Shown one piece after another: positions 43,998-56,934 of a stretch of 64,000 nucleotides of DNA. Position numbers and translations under genes: made by a program. Source of the stretch: Phyllostachys edulis (Eukaryota > Streptophyta > Magnoliopsida > Poales > Poaceae). The first letter of the stretch is position 1; each line of letters opens with the position of its first letter. The stretch spans positions 58,278,611-58,342,610 of the forward strand of contig CM070548.1 of NCBI GenBank assembly GCA_036346405.1, read 5' to 3'. The notes under the pieces are model-generated. The model ran no database searches. It saw nothing but the letters and a program-made list of their open reading frames with translations, and was not told where the DNA came from.

Positions 43998-44736
43998 CCC
44001 ACCTTGACCAATTGTGGGAGTGGTTGCTAGAGTTGCTGGTGCTATTTATATTCCTTTGAGCAAAGAGCAAGTACTCTCATCTCTTTTGTGCATGTGTTGC
44101 ACTTAGTGAGCTTAGAGAGCAAACCCTAAGTGCATATATTGCATTAGGTAGTGGATTGTGTATCCACTTGAGCTTATACACTTGATTAGTTCAAGTGAGA
44201 GTACTTGTTACTCTTGGTGTTTGCCGATACCTAGACGGCGTGGAGGCGTCGTGGTCTAGTGATCTTCTCAAGAAGCTTGTGAGAAGGCCCGACATTTGTG
44301 AGCGGCTTGGTGCTCACCATCTCCGAAGTGGAGGAAGAGCAACCTCTAGTGGATCGAGGTGTTGGTTCGTGTTGAAAACGGTCCAAGTGGTTGGACTTAC
44401 CTCGGAGGTGTTGGCTTAATTTGTGGAGCTGGTCCGATTGGTTTGGGCTTACCTCAACGTGGATTAGGGGAGACCGGTAAGTCTCCGAACACCACGGTAA
44501 AACAACATCGTGTCATCGTGGTTTGCATTCTTGTGCTTTACTATTGCAATTTATATTTCTTGTATTTGTATGATTGCTATCTTTTATTTAGTCTCTTGTT
44601 GTTGATGCACTTAGTAAAAACTAGTTGATTTAGGCTTTAATTGTGCAAAACCGAATTGATTCACAATTCCGCATAAAACTCGATTTTAGCTAAAGAAGTT
44701 TTTAAAACTGCCTATTCACCCTCCCTCTAATTGGCC

Positions 44737-46752
44737 TCCTCGATCTTACAACTGCCCTCCTCTCCGCACCACTCACTCGCCAGCGCCGCATGCGCCCATG
44801 CACCCGCCACTACGGACACTGCACCCTCACTGTGAAAACGCCGCCCCGGTGAGCCCTCTGCCGCGCCACCACCGTCACCATGTGTTCCAGGCCTCAAGGA
44901 AGCTCCTCCCCCAAACCGTTTTGGCTTTAGTCCACCAACGCTATCGGATTTCGCTTTCCCCTTCGCCTCTGGCCGCCACCTTTCCGCCCGCCGTTCCTCG
45001 CCCTCTGACCACCTCTGGCCTCCCCACTCGCCTCTACACCTTCCCCGTGCCTGTGCGCAGCTCATGCTCACGTCGATTTCCAGGAGCTCCACCCTACCGC
45101 TGGCACCACGCGTGGCCTGTGCACTGCCGCCGCTCTTGGAGTCGTCGCCGTGCGTTTCCGGTGCCTCCACCGCCACCTGTGCAATCAGCTCACCTCCCTA
45201 GCCCCATTTCTGGCCTTGCCCGCGCCGCTTTCCTCCGTCAGGCGAGCCCGACTGCGCCCGAGCCTCCCTGTCTTTGTCGATTTAGGGCAAGACTTGTCCC
45301 TTCGTCATTTATTACCTAAATCTTTGCCTTAAGGGTTAAAAGCATTGATTACTGCTGGTTAATTCATGTCTAGTATCAATGACATGTGTGCACTTCAGTG
45401 AGAACCATGGACCAACACTATTATTCGTGGGCCATTGGTCCATGTACTGTATGGTGCACTGATTCTCTCTCCCTTTTGATTTTCCTGTTTTAATTCAAAA
45501 GCAAAACTTCGGAAGCCCCGATCTCCTTCGTTTTAAGTCCGATTCGAGTGAAATTTGTTTCTAAATTTGTCTAAATTCCAGATCTTGCTAATGACAGTGG
45601 TCTTGTTTATTTTGGAGTTCATTTATTATTTCTTGTGTATTTATTAGTTGTGCTTGTTTGTCTATTCTTTTTCCGGCGCGACCATCCGAGTAGAGTTCGA
45701 GAACGCGGAAGAGACCTGGGTTGATCAAGACCAAGAATACCAAGACACTCTTTCCCTAGACCTAGGCGAGTCAATACTTTGAGGCGAGTCAATACTTTGA
45801 TCATATTGAACCTATATTTTATGCAACTTTATATTCTTTTAAAATATCAACATGCATGCTTAATTTATTATGCAAATGTATGTCAAACCCTTAAGGTAGT
45901 TCAATACCAACTTGATAATTAAATAATTATCTTACCATCCTTTGACAATTGAAATACATAATCCTTGTCACCCTAGTAATTATGTGGTAACTATACTAGC
46001 TGTAGGTCGTACTTAAGCGACATGCTAGTCTTGCTTAAGTACCGGGGTATTTATTTACCCCAACCATCATCTTTTAAACATGAAATGTGTTTTGGGTAGT
46101 CATTGGAGGTAAATGACTGGAGTATTTGGGAATAAATTAATTTGATGCTTCTCAAAACCCTATTAACTTGCTGTTACTATATCTGGGCGGATGGTATATT
46201 GGCTGGGGCGGATGTAGCACGAGAAACGGTGGAATGTGGTATGAACCGCCCAGATGGCTTTAAGAACTTAATCTTGTGATGACCTCTCAGTGTAAAAAAG
46301 TACAACCATAAGTCTATAATGATGTCAATCTTGCTAAATAATCTACATCCACCAGTGCGAGTTGCACCATTGGAGTGACCTACGAGTTGTGTCGCTGGTG
46401 TAAGCCGTCGTGGACACGGGTCATGTCGCTGGTGTAAGCCGTCGTGTGGCGCAAGAGGGGGTTTGGGGGCATGGTTGACGTAGGTGTGGGAGCATAACCA
46501 CTCTTAGATGAATCCTTAGCAGGTGTAACTAACACTGAGGGATGCTTTGTAAAGGTCTTATGATAGTCTCTCCTTGATTCATATGTTTAAGAAAATGTAT
46601 GTACATATTAAGACGATTATCTCTTGTGGGTAAAATGTACCGTCTCTACAGAGTATAAACTGTTCAAATAGCCATACCCACGGTCATGGGCAGGCATGGG
46701 AACTTACTCAGGTTAGTTCTATTTATAAAAAACTTTGTGGGTGGGTTGAAAA
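44737..46752 (+). mobile_element. Ty3 LTR (family Z, second copy), left part
   Basis: It shares its GC-rich section with 41271-41958 in the same orientation. It contains a duplicated GTCGCTGGTGTAAGCCGTCG (about 46390 and 46425) and the triple-hairpin block at 46643-46691. The sequence appears to continue at 58691 beyond the nested insertion. Open frames in the GC-rich part are not genes. Confidence 0.5.
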
Positions 46753-48415
46753 TGTAACACCTCAGCCCAACACTGAGCCTGAAATGCCACTAAACTACCC
46801 TACCAACTAATATTCATCAACACACTATAAAATTTTAGCAACCAAAGCATTAATAAAACCCATCTATGGGTGACAATAGAACATGAATAAATAAGCGAGG
46901 GAAGCATAACAAGATAATAGGTCTAAAACATCACCAAACCAGTAAATCCAAAACCTTAGAACGAATAGACTAGTCTAAAACATTCATATAAGATTATTCA
47001 ATTTCTAACATGTCCTAAAAGTAGTCCAGCAGTAATGAATCAAATGGTTCTCATGACAAAATAATCATGTGTTTGAAGTATGAAATTATCTCATGTGCAC
47101 TAGTCCCTCTCAATCGTAACGCCTTCAACGATCACCTAAAAGAACAAAAGAGCAAGGGTGAGTCCACGACTCAGCAAATACATCAATATACAACGAACAA
47201 TGATAAATCAACAGTATTCAATAACTTCATTATCAACACATGTCCTTCTATTAACATTCTCATGCAGTTCTCTTCTCTTTATTTTTACCCACATTCATTT
47301 CATATCTCAATGCAACTCCACTCTACATGTCCACATGCACTTCTTTCGCGTATACCGGTCCACATCCACTCTCAAGCCCGCTCCTTCTCAAGAATCGGGG
47401 ACCTCCTCCACTCCCGTGGAGTTGTGATCAATCATGATCACTTGCTCATATGCAAAGATGCTTATGAATGCAAAAATGCATAATTTCATCATATCCAATT
47501 TTCCTCATGTTCGTCAACAAGATATAGTCATACCATTCCATTGCTTGCAATTAAATAAAATAATAAAAGCACAACAATAATGGCAATGAATGATAAAGAA
47601 TTACAGTGATCAATCATTGATTGTTGTTTACCATGCACTTGCCTTTACTAGTTGCGACGCACGATTTGGCTAGAAGATGTCAACAAGCACGACGTCTCTC
47701 ATACATTAAACACTCAAATTTTAATACAAGCTATAGCATCACAAGAACAACAATTAATTGACATCGCTCCTATATGTCCCCCAAATCCACAACGCTTCCT
47801 CGGTACCAAACAGTCACCCCTTACTGTCCTAGTACTAAAAAGGGCGTAACTTTTGACTCACAAGTCTGATCATGACAAACCACCCAGTTCTGGAATCTAC
47901 ACAAAATTCCCCACATTTTCTTATATTACCATGACTTCTAATTAAATCATCTAACCCCCTATTTTTATTCCAGAAGACCAATCTGTCATCTTCTGGACAG
48001 CGAGCCTTATTAAAATCATAACTTGAAAATTACTTGTCCACTCGATATGATTAAATACTCTATGGAAAGATACTGAAATGATCTATAATTAACTAGTAGA
48101 TGATATTCCCATAATTCGCCATTAAGGTGCCCGAAATAATAGTACAACAGAATAGCAGACTAAATAGATCCACTAATCATCCCCTCGACTAGAAAATTCT
48201 AAAACCCCTCTCTAATTAATCTCGATTCAAATCTCTAATTAAATTATGAAAACAATGAAGAGATAGCCACATCGTTACCCACGATGAAAACTGAGATCCT
48301 GACTTCCTCCTAAATCTCCCTCTTCTCTTTTCTTTCTCTTGATTCTTCTCTCTCTATCTACTGTTCAAGGCATCATGCATCCATACAAAACAAAGTTGCA
48401 CTCCTAATTAATTTC

Positions 48416-48574
48416 AATTTTTTTTAAAATAAGCTATTTTTTATTCAAAAATACAGAAATAATACCGCTTAATTTTTATTTACAGAAATAATCTCGTGTC
48501 GCCGTACGGTTGGGCGACTCTGAAAAGTCGCCCAACCGCAGTGCGACACATATTGAAGTCGCCCAATGGAACAG
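48416..48574 (+). repeat. Left TIR of the MULE
   Basis: It matches the reverse complement of 52480-52639 with a few substitutions. An internal palindrome lies at 48508-48537. Confidence 0.95.
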
Positions 48575-49382
48575 TGACTACAGGTAAGTCGCGAAACGGA
48601 TGTGCGAGTTTTGGACGTCGTGCGTTGGTTGGGCGACTTAGTTAAAGTCGCCCAACCAGTGGGCGATTTTAGCTCCCACACCTGAAATTTTGCCAATCGA
48701 ATTGGAACAATTGTGTTAAAATATATATTACAATTTGTAGGTATTGTATTTAGCAAATCGTATTATATGATGTTATTTTTTAAAAAGATAACAGTGTGGT
48801 GACAACGTTGGTTGGTCTGTTTGTTATTTTCGTAGAATATGAAGGGTACGAAAATTGTCAGACTCGCAATAACATTTTTTGATCGTCGTATATTGTTGTA
48901 GTGTGCTAAATTTCTGTAGAATTTTGTGAGGATGATTGAGATAGTAATGAGTGGTAAGTAGAAAGGTAAGTAATATTACGATACGTGAGGGAGTCTCTCC
49001 TCGATGAAGTTATGAAGATGCAAAGAACGCTCGTTCTTTCTGGCATACTTGCAATATAGGCTTGCTTTGATGGCTTAGCGGAGACACGGAACGAGAAGTA
49101 CATTAAAGTCCGCGGACAGAAGCACATTACACGTTACAATTAGTTCCACAACATACTTATTCCACAATTTCTTACAAGAACCAAAATCTTCGATGAAGTA
49201 CATGTTACAACATACTAGCGGTTGTAATACAAGTTCCTACGATGTCGACATCGCCTTGCAAGTTCTCGACAAGTGTGCCCTTCTGACGGCGGCCGCAACG
49301 CCTACCCACCGATGCGACTTACCCTTTGTCCATATCGTTCTGAATCGACGACTCGGCGACGGCCCTTCCCCCTTTCAACGGT

Positions 49383-51967
49383 CTAGATCCGGAATCCAAG
49401 TCCTATTTGCAGATCCAACGTGGCGAAGTTACCCACAACCCCGAAGCCTCTTAGCTCGCCGCACCACACCCGCCGCACCCTTTCCTTCATGAAGTACTCC
49501 GACTGAAGTTTGATGGGTCCATGCGGATGGTCCCACACGGCGAGGACATGAGAGCATGGCTTGTGAAGGAGCTTTAGCTTATTGCATGTGCAGCTAGGTT
49601 CATTCACATGGTCTCCAAGGCATACCTCATGGGTAACAAGAGACCGAGCGATCCGAATCCGCTCGTCTCGGAGGATCACGTCGAATCGATGCTCCGTGTT
49701 GCCCATTACGAAGACCGTGTCTGGCGAGCCTTCTCGGTCTTGGCTTTGCATGTATCTTTGTAATCTTGAGCGGCGGGGTGTACGTGGGTTGGCTGCATGA
49801 AGTGCCGCATTTGCATGTCTTTCCCTGAAATATCCGATTGTACTATGCAGAACGCCTTCGACGATGGCAACAAGAGGCTGAGAACGGAGGCCCCTAATAA
49901 CCCAGTTGTACACCTCTGCAAGGTTAGTGGTCATTATGCCATACCTTGCACCATCCGTGTCGTGCAGTAAGGACCACTTCTCCAATGGCTAGGCCTCAAT
50001 CCAATGAGAGAAACACCCGATGTCCCTCGAGGTCCTCCACGTCAAATGGGGAGGGTTGAGCTCTCGCAGTGGTGTGAGGCGCTCGGGCTGTGCCGCCCCA
50101 GGAATGAGGGAACGTTTGTTCCTCTCGACGACATGCTTCCTGGTGTGCTCGTCCAACCTCTCCCACAACGCATCAAATTTACGCTGCTGGTTCTGCATAG
50201 CAAGCCTCTTGAACAGCTTCACAATGGTTGCTGCCTGAACTGCTTGAAGAAGTTGGCCCCTAGATGGCGAATGCACCATCTGTTCCTCAGGTCTGGCCAG
50301 GGGAACGGCTCATCGGGGTCTTGCTGAAGTTTTCGGATGGCCTTCATCATCCCGGAGTGGCGATCATGGATTATGCAGACATCAGGACGCGCCCCAACTA
50401 CTCCCACCTTCAGATGTTGAAGGAACCACAACCAGCTGTCGTAATTCTCACTTTCCACGAAAGCAATGGCTAAGGGCATAATCTGATTGTTGCCATCAAC
50501 GCCAATTGCTGTCAGGATCATGCCCTTGTATTTCCCAGTTAGAAATGTCCCGTCCACTGATATCACGGGCAACATGTGTCTGAATGCATTGATGCAGGGA
50601 CCGAATGCTAAGAAGGTCCTCTGTAATACCATAAAACCTAGCGGCGGTCTTTTGGGTGGTTGGTCCTTCACAGCAATGTATGTGCCCGGGTTCCTGTCCT
50701 GCAGCACCTGGAGCATACGAGAAAGGTTGTCGTAAGACGCCTCGAAAGAACCGAACCTCCTTTCCAAAGCCTTCTGCTTAGCACGCCATGCCTTCGCGTA
50801 GCTAATCTTGTACTTGAATTTCTGCTCGATAGCCACTATGATGTGCTTGGCCTCCAGGTCCGTCTTCTTCACTATCTCTCCATACATGACATTGGCTATG
50901 AAGGTGGACGTCAGGTTGCGATGCCTCGGCAAAACACTACTGAGCAAGCAGGAGTGCGGTTCCACCTTGAGACAATCCAGTGAGTCTCGTTACTTGGGTC
51001 TCCTTGCGTGCACACGCCAAGGACACCCAGCCTGCTCGCATACCACGGTGTACTGCTCCTGGCTGGATTTGAGTACACGAAACGGACGTTGTATGGATAA
51101 GGCCCACAGCTTAATGGCATCCTACAGTGATCCCTTGTCAGCAAACATTGCAGGAAGCCGAACCTCCGTCCCATTGTACTCCCACGGTGATTCATGCTCG
51201 TCGTGCACAGTAAGACCCTCAACGTCCACCCTATTCTATCCCTGCGGGATGGGACCTTCGTCCTCCTCGGAAGAGTTATCACCGTCCTCTTCTAAAGCTT
51301 CCTCTTCCGCTCGAGCTGTCAAGTCATCAATCTCCATCTGACGTACTATGTTGTGGACATGCTCCCCTGCATCTGCCTGGGGACTGGCCTCAGCGTGCGG
51401 TGCACGATATTCTGCCTCAGCCTCCTCTTCTGCCTCCGCAACATTGGCCACCTCGTCCTCTTATGCCTTCTGAACGTCGGCCACCGCGTCTTCTTCATGA
51501 ACCACAACCGAGCTGCTCCCACCAACCCGACAGGAGGCATCGGAAGGGCCTGCAAGGAGTATCTTCAGACATGGCTGCACGAGTAGCACGCACTCGTAGC
51601 TACGGCGCCTACAGCCTTCCAGATATCCCTTCCATGCAACCGTGCGCATCACTCTGCTCAACTCCCACCGAATGTGTGTGGGAGACCTACTCCAAACCCC
51701 TTGTATGACGACACTCCACACCTCGGGGTCCAAGGAGAAACTTTTGGTGAGCCAGTGTAGAACATCTCCGATTCGGGCATTCTCCAGGTTCGGGTGTACC
51801 AAATCGACTTGCTGGAAATCACTTAGGTCAACACCTTGCGGACCTTCACGAATCGTACCAACACCGTAATACACTTTCAATCTTGTGAGCTCGACATGAT
51901 TTGCAAATATTACAAGCGTTGCAACCAAAGATTTCTCCACATACATTCCCCATATCGTCGTAAACAA
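49383..51967 (-). pseudogene. MURA-type MULE transposase with frameshifts and stops
   Basis: The N-terminal part (51967-51461) has VYYGVGTIREGPQGVDLSDF, then DPEVWSVVIQGVWSRS and HIRWEL. An acidic linker follows (51451-51236). A second part includes CLLSSVLPRHRNLTSTFIA and SYAKAWRAKQKALERRFGSF. The DDE transposase core (50600-50250) shows SVDGTFLTGKYKG, MPLAIAFVESENYDSWLWFL, CIIHDRHSGMMKAI and RWCIRHLGANFFKQF. The C-terminal part ends with a SWIM finger CTCNKLKLLHKPCSHVLAVW near 49590. At least two stops after 51460 and 51236, frameshifts near 51000-50950 and 50230, and a TAG at 49986 break it. The element could move only with transposase supplied elsewhere. Confidence 0.9.
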
Positions 51968-52479
51968 ACAAGTAACTACCGTCGCCTACATTCGGCCGAG
52001 AACAAGAACAAACAAGAGTATTACCTTCGTTCGTCTTTCTCTTTCACGTCTACAGCTCCTCTCCTCCCGAACCACCCTCTCCCGAACTTTGCTCCTCCAT
52101 GTGCACCTCTCTCCCAAGCTCCTCTCCTCCCGAACCGCCCTCTCCCGATCTCTGCTCCTCCCTGTGTACCTCTCCCAAGCTCCTCTCCTCCTATTGTCTC
52201 CCTCTCTCTCGCTTCTCTGCTTCTTCCTCTCACCTTCTCCCCTTTTTTCTCCTCTGCCGAGACAAATGGTGGATCTGGGTTACTTTCTATATGACCCTGT
52301 AATCGCTCAACCGTAGGACGACTTGGTAGGAAGTGCTGGACCAAGGGTTTACTGACATGTGTCCAACTCACCATACGGTTGGGCGACTTTGATTGAGTGC
52401 TATAAATTCGCTCGTCCGTATGGCGACTTTCTCCAAGTCGCCGTACCATGAAGCGACTACGCCTCGAGTGTTTAAATAG

Positions 52480-52639
52480 CTGTTCCATTGGGCGATTTCA
52501 ATATGTGTCGCACTGCGGTTGGGCGACTTTTCAGAGTCGCCCAACCGTACGGCGACACGAGATTATTTCTGTAAATAAAAATTAAGTGGTATTATTTCTG
52601 TATTTTTGAATAAAAAATAGATTATTTTAAAAAAAAATC
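52480..52639 (-). repeat. Right TIR of the MULE
   Basis: It is the inverted partner of 48416-48574 with the same internal palindrome. The perfect 9-bp duplication follows at 52640. Confidence 0.95.
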
Positions 52640-53513
52640 ATTAATTTCTAGTGCTAGTTGCACTATTAGTTAATTTCTAGCACCAGCAGCTGCATGCACT
52701 TCTTTTCTAGTCACAACACTAAATCAACCGATGGCAAGCTTGCTAGTAGCACTCACGCACGTGCATGCATGCAAAAGAGGCATCTCCCATTATCTAGTCA
52801 TAGCAGAATACAAAGATGCGGCACTAACTAGCGAAGCAACAGCATCAAAAAGGAAAACGTGCAGCAAACATGGCCAAACCTCCCAACCGAAGAGCCACAC
52901 GCTCGGCTGGCGTCGCTGGCCGAAAGCCCCAAGGCTTCACGCGGGCGGTTCAAGCGGCAGGCTACGTCCACGCGACGGGTAGGCGACTCCACGCGGCCGG
53001 GCGCTCGCTGGCCAGCGCTTCAAGCACGAGAGCAGGCGTCGAGGCGGCAGGTGGCCGGAGGGCAAAAAGGGCGCTGGCTCAGAGCACTGGCGTTGGCGAT
53101 CGACGAAAAAACCGTATGGCGCCAAGACGGAACCAAGGGAAAAAAAAATCATTAAAGTTTCTAGAATCCACTCTCCCCAAGACTCTTTTATCCCGGTATG
53201 AACCAACTCCTCCATAAAACTCCAACATATTCTATTTTTATGTATCCCTTTTCGTCTAATTATGCATAGACCCTCCAGGGGTTATTTTCAGAATATTACA
53301 TTCTACCCCCTTAACAGAATTCGACCCTGAATTCTACTCACCGTTCTACTCGAAGAACAACCACAACTGAAATTAAACAACAAACCACACGTACCCGACG
53401 TGAACAACTCCGGATATTGCTCGCGCATGCGAGACTCCAACTCCCAAGTCGCCTCAATTGTACTGATGCGTCCACATCACCTTAACGTATACCCACATCT
53501 TGTGCCTCAACAC

Positions 53514-56500
53514 TCACTCCGACCTCTCCAGAATACGCACCGGACGCGATTCAATTGTGAGGTCTTGCTCAATAGTCAGCGGCTCCAACAAAATCTCAAG
53601 CTCTGGGTCTCTCAAAATCTTTCTTAGCATCGAGATATGAAACACATTGTGAACCCCGCGCATGGACTCAGGAAGGTCCAAGCGGTAATCCAACTTCCCA
53701 ATTCTTACAATAATCGGGAACGGTCCAACGTACCTCAGGCTAAGCTTCCTTTTGGTACCAAACCGGACAATGCCTTTGGCGGGAGACACTATCAAGAGCA
53801 CCTGTTCACCCACCGCAAACTCCAAGTCACATCTCCTCATATCTGCATAGCTTTTCTATCTGCTCTTGAGCTGCTAGCAGATTCTGCCTCACCATGGCCA
53901 CGCGCTCAACGGTCTTCTGAATCCAGTCCGGACCCAAAACTGCCTTCTCACCCACTACATCCCAACAAAGTGGCGATCTGCACTTCCGTCCATATAGAAC
54001 CACGAATGGCGCGGCTCTAATACTAGAATGGTAACTATTATTATAAGCAAACTCTGCAAGTGTCAACTGATCCTCCCAACTACCCTTCCAAGATAGAACA
54101 CAAGTCTGCAACATGTCCTCCAAGGTCTGAATAGTGCGCTCTGACTGCCAATCTGTCTGAGGGTGAAATGCCGTACTAAGACGAAGCTGTGTGCCCAACA
54201 CACTCTGCAAACTCTCCCAGAACTTGGAGACAAACTTCGCGTCCCTGTCAGAAATGATGGTCTTTGACACACCATGCAGTCTCAATATTTCACGCACATA
54301 AATAGGAGCTAGATCACTCGCTGAACTGGTCGTGCGAATAGGAATGAAGTGCGCTGACTTGCTGAAACGATCCACTACTACCCAAACTGCATCCTTCCCT
54401 CGCGGCGAACGAGGTAACGCCACCACAAAGTCCATAGAGATATCATCCCAAGGCCACTGGGGAATCTCCAAAGGTTGCAACAACCTTGCAGGACACTTAT
54501 GCTCGGCTTTCACTTGCTGACAAACACTACAAGAAGCCACATAATTAGCAATGTCCACCTTCATCCTTTTTTCACCAGAAATTTTGTTTCAGATCTCGAT
54601 ACATCTTAGTCTCATCAGGATGAACAGTGTACAGAGTGCGATGAGCCTCCCTCAAGATGTCATCCTTGACCTCCGCCTTTTGTGGCACACAAAGGTGGCC
54701 TTTAAACAGTAAAGCACCAGATTCATCCATGTTGAAATCTCCATCTTTGCCCTCATCCAAACGCTTTCTGACCTCATGCAATAACTGATCACTTTGCTGT
54801 GCTTCCCGCACATGGTCTGAAATAGCTGACTCAAGGATTAACTGCGTCTCAACATGTGTCGTGCCCGCATAGCAATAGGATATCCCCATGCGATCAAAAT
54901 CAGCAACGAGGCAATCTAGAGTAGCGGGAATCACCTTGCGACTAAAAGTATCAGCAACAACATTGGCCTTACCTGGATGATACTGAATAGTAAGATCATA
55001 ATCCTTGATCAATTCCAGCCACCTCCTTTGCCTCAAATTCAGGTCCTTCTGAGTGAAGATATACTTGAGACTCTTATGATCTGTGAAAATATCACAAGAC
55101 TCGTCGTATAGATAATACCTCCAAATCTTGAGAGCAAAGGCAACCGCAGCCAACTCCAAGTCATGAGTGGGATAATTCTGCTCATGTTTCTTTAACTGTC
55201 TCGACGCATAAGCAATCACCTTACCGTCTTGTATAAGCACACAGCCAAGACCCACTCGAGATGCATCTGAAAAGACTGTGAACCGCTTCCCTGACTCGGG
55301 AAGAATGAGAATAGGAGAGGTCACCAACCTCTCCTTCAAAGTGCAAAAACTGCGCTCACACTCATCAGTCCACTGGAATCTCACACCTTTCTGAGTAAGC
55401 TGAGACATCAGCTTGACGATGATAGAGAAATCCCACACAAAATGCCGATAGTAACCAGCTAAACCCAGAAAACTCCTCACCTCCTTCACATTAGTCGGCC
55501 TCTTCCAATCCACCACTGCAGAGACTTTGCTAGGATCAACAGCAATGCCCTGATGATTTATCACATGACCCAGAAAACCCACTTCTGAAATCCAGAACTC
55601 ATATTTCTTCAACTTGGCATAGAACTTGTGCTCTCTCAAAGTCTCTAATACTAGCCTCAAGTGGCGCTCATGATCCTCATTGGTCTTGGAATAGATAAGA
55701 ATATTATCAATGAACACCACCACGAAGTCATCTAGATACTCGTGTAACATGCTGTTCATGGTCTCCATAAAAACATCAGGTGCATTAGTCAGTCCAAAAG
55801 ACATAACTTTGTATTCATAATGCCCATACCTGGTAGAGAAAGCTGTCTTCTCTGCATCCTGCTCACGCACACGGATTTGATTATACCCTGACTAGAGATC
55901 AATCTTGGAGAACACCTGATCAAACAAGTCTTCAATGTGGGGCAATAGATATTTGTTCTTGATCGTGACTGCATTAAGCGCACGATAATCAACACACATA
56001 CGCCAACTCCCATCCTTCTTTTTAGTGAACAGAACAGGAGCTCCCTATGGTGATATACTACGCCTGATCAAACCTTTAGCCAACAAATCGCCCAACTGGT
56101 TCTTCAACTCATGCTGAAAAGGACGTGCTAGTCGATATGGAGACAACGAGATAGGCCGAGTGCCCGGAACAAGATCAATGCGAAACTCCACGTTTTGCGT
56201 AGGTGGCATGCCCAGAAGCTCAGCCGGGAACACATCTGGATAAACACTAACCACTGGAATCTCCTCAATCTGCGAAGCCACGCTCGGTTTCTGAGCAAGA
56301 GCTAAGAGAAGGCCAGTTTTAACCGCACACTGACCTAGAAACAGTCGGACCAACACTGAAAGAGAACGCGGAGGTGCACTCTCCTAAAAGGTCAAAGTCT
56401 CCCCAGACGGAGTCTACATAGAGACCGTCCTACAGAAACAGGATATCATGGCTCGGTACGAGTGCAACCAATCCATGCCCAAGATAACATCGAAAGGTTC

Positions 56501-56800
56501 CAACTGAATGACCATTAGATTCGCTGTGAACTTCTCCCCATTGATAACAATAGAGCACCTAGGACAAACAGTGGAGCTCACGATAATACCCCCAAGAGAA
56601 CTGACCAACACTAACTGAGAAATCAACTGCATACTCAAGTTCACTTTTCTAGCAAAAACTGTCGAGACAAACGAATAGGTAGTCCCTGAATCAAAAAGGA
56701 TTAAAGCATCAAACGAATCCACAAGCAAGGTACTTGTCACCACATCAGGATGACCCGTGGACTCCGCGGTCGGCATGGCGTACACTCCAGGTGGTGCCAT
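53514..56800 (-). pseudogene. Pol (protease, RT, RNase H, integrase) of a Tekay/Del-like Ty3 element
   Basis: From 56800 downward, protease has ILFDSGTTYSFVS. RT has GSWRMCVDYRALN (about 56000), MSFGLTNAPDVFMETMN and a catalytic box reading FIDNILIYS, in which the second Asp is Asn. RNase H has FSDASRVGLGCVL and PTHDLELAAVAFALK. Integrase has CSVCQQVKAEHKCP, DDISMDFVVALPRSP, SDRDAKFVSKFWE and HPQTDWQSERTIQ (Trp where Gly is usual). GPFPIIVRIGKLDYRLDLP near 53700 is the C-terminal integrase module, and a degenerate region follows to about 53400. Stops lie near 56047, 55893, 54571 and at 53511. The upstream gag is missing on this strand. The lost RT Asp makes it inactive. Confidence 0.85.
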
Positions 56801-56934
56801 GGCAAAAGAAGACGGTGCCGGGGTGGCAAGAGCCCCGACAATCTGCTTTTACACTTCCATTATGTTGTAAACTGATGCATGATTTGATATTAACCTTTGA
56901 ACTTATTGTGTGTTATTGATTGTGGTTGATAGCT

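Larger units (their letters stand above)
41959..44736 (+). mobile_element. Internally deleted Copia (SIRE/Maximus-like) element
   Basis: TGCTATTATGAATTAATGG at 41959 aligns with CCATTATGAGTTAATGG at 42421, and the following 60 bp also align, so the start of the 5' LTR survives. It is followed by about 350 bp of 3' internal sequence, including TTAGGGGGAGTTCACTCTA and the purine tract AAAGAGGGCAAGATTGG (about 42390-42406). A full 3' LTR (about 42418-44736) follows, ending CCTATTCACCCTCCCTCTA then ATTGGCCTCC. No gag or pol remains. The layout matches SIRE/Maximus 3' ends. Target duplication was not found. Confidence 0.6.
48416..52639 (-). mobile_element. Mutator-like element (MULE), 4224 bp, with perfect 9-bp TSD
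   Basis: Terminal inverted repeats of about 160 bp (48416-48574 and 52480-52639) are nearly identical, and ATTAATTTC is duplicated at 48407-48415 and 52640-52648. Each repeat contains an internal hairpin GGTTGGGCGACT...AGTCGCCCAACC, and a second such hairpin lies at 48627-48657. The interior carries a MURA-type transposase on the minus strand. TIR similarity and intact TSD indicate a recent insertion, although the transposase is broken. Confidence 0.95.
46753..53300 (-). repeat. Left LTR of the inverted-end Ty3 element, interrupted by a MULE
   Basis: On the minus strand it starts TGTAATATTCTG at 53300, next to a purine tract AAGGGGGTAGAA, and ends GTGTTACA at 46753. Without the MULE and one target copy it is about 2.3 kb. 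A TGAGTC/GACTCA hairpin followed by CACCCTTGCTC (minus strand, about 47160-47180) resembles the U5 hairpins of the other Ty3 LTRs here. Its open frames, including one at 47067-47483, carry no domain. Confidence 0.7.

Noticed and set aside
44798..45319. 173-codon plus-strand open frame rich in Pro, Arg and Ser
   Set aside because: It lies in the GC-rich part of a Ty3 LTR that has a diverged copy at 41271-41958 where the frame is not conserved.
47067..47483. 138-codon plus-strand open frame
   Set aside because: It lies inside the minus-strand Ty3 LTR and includes its U5 hairpin region; there is no domain.
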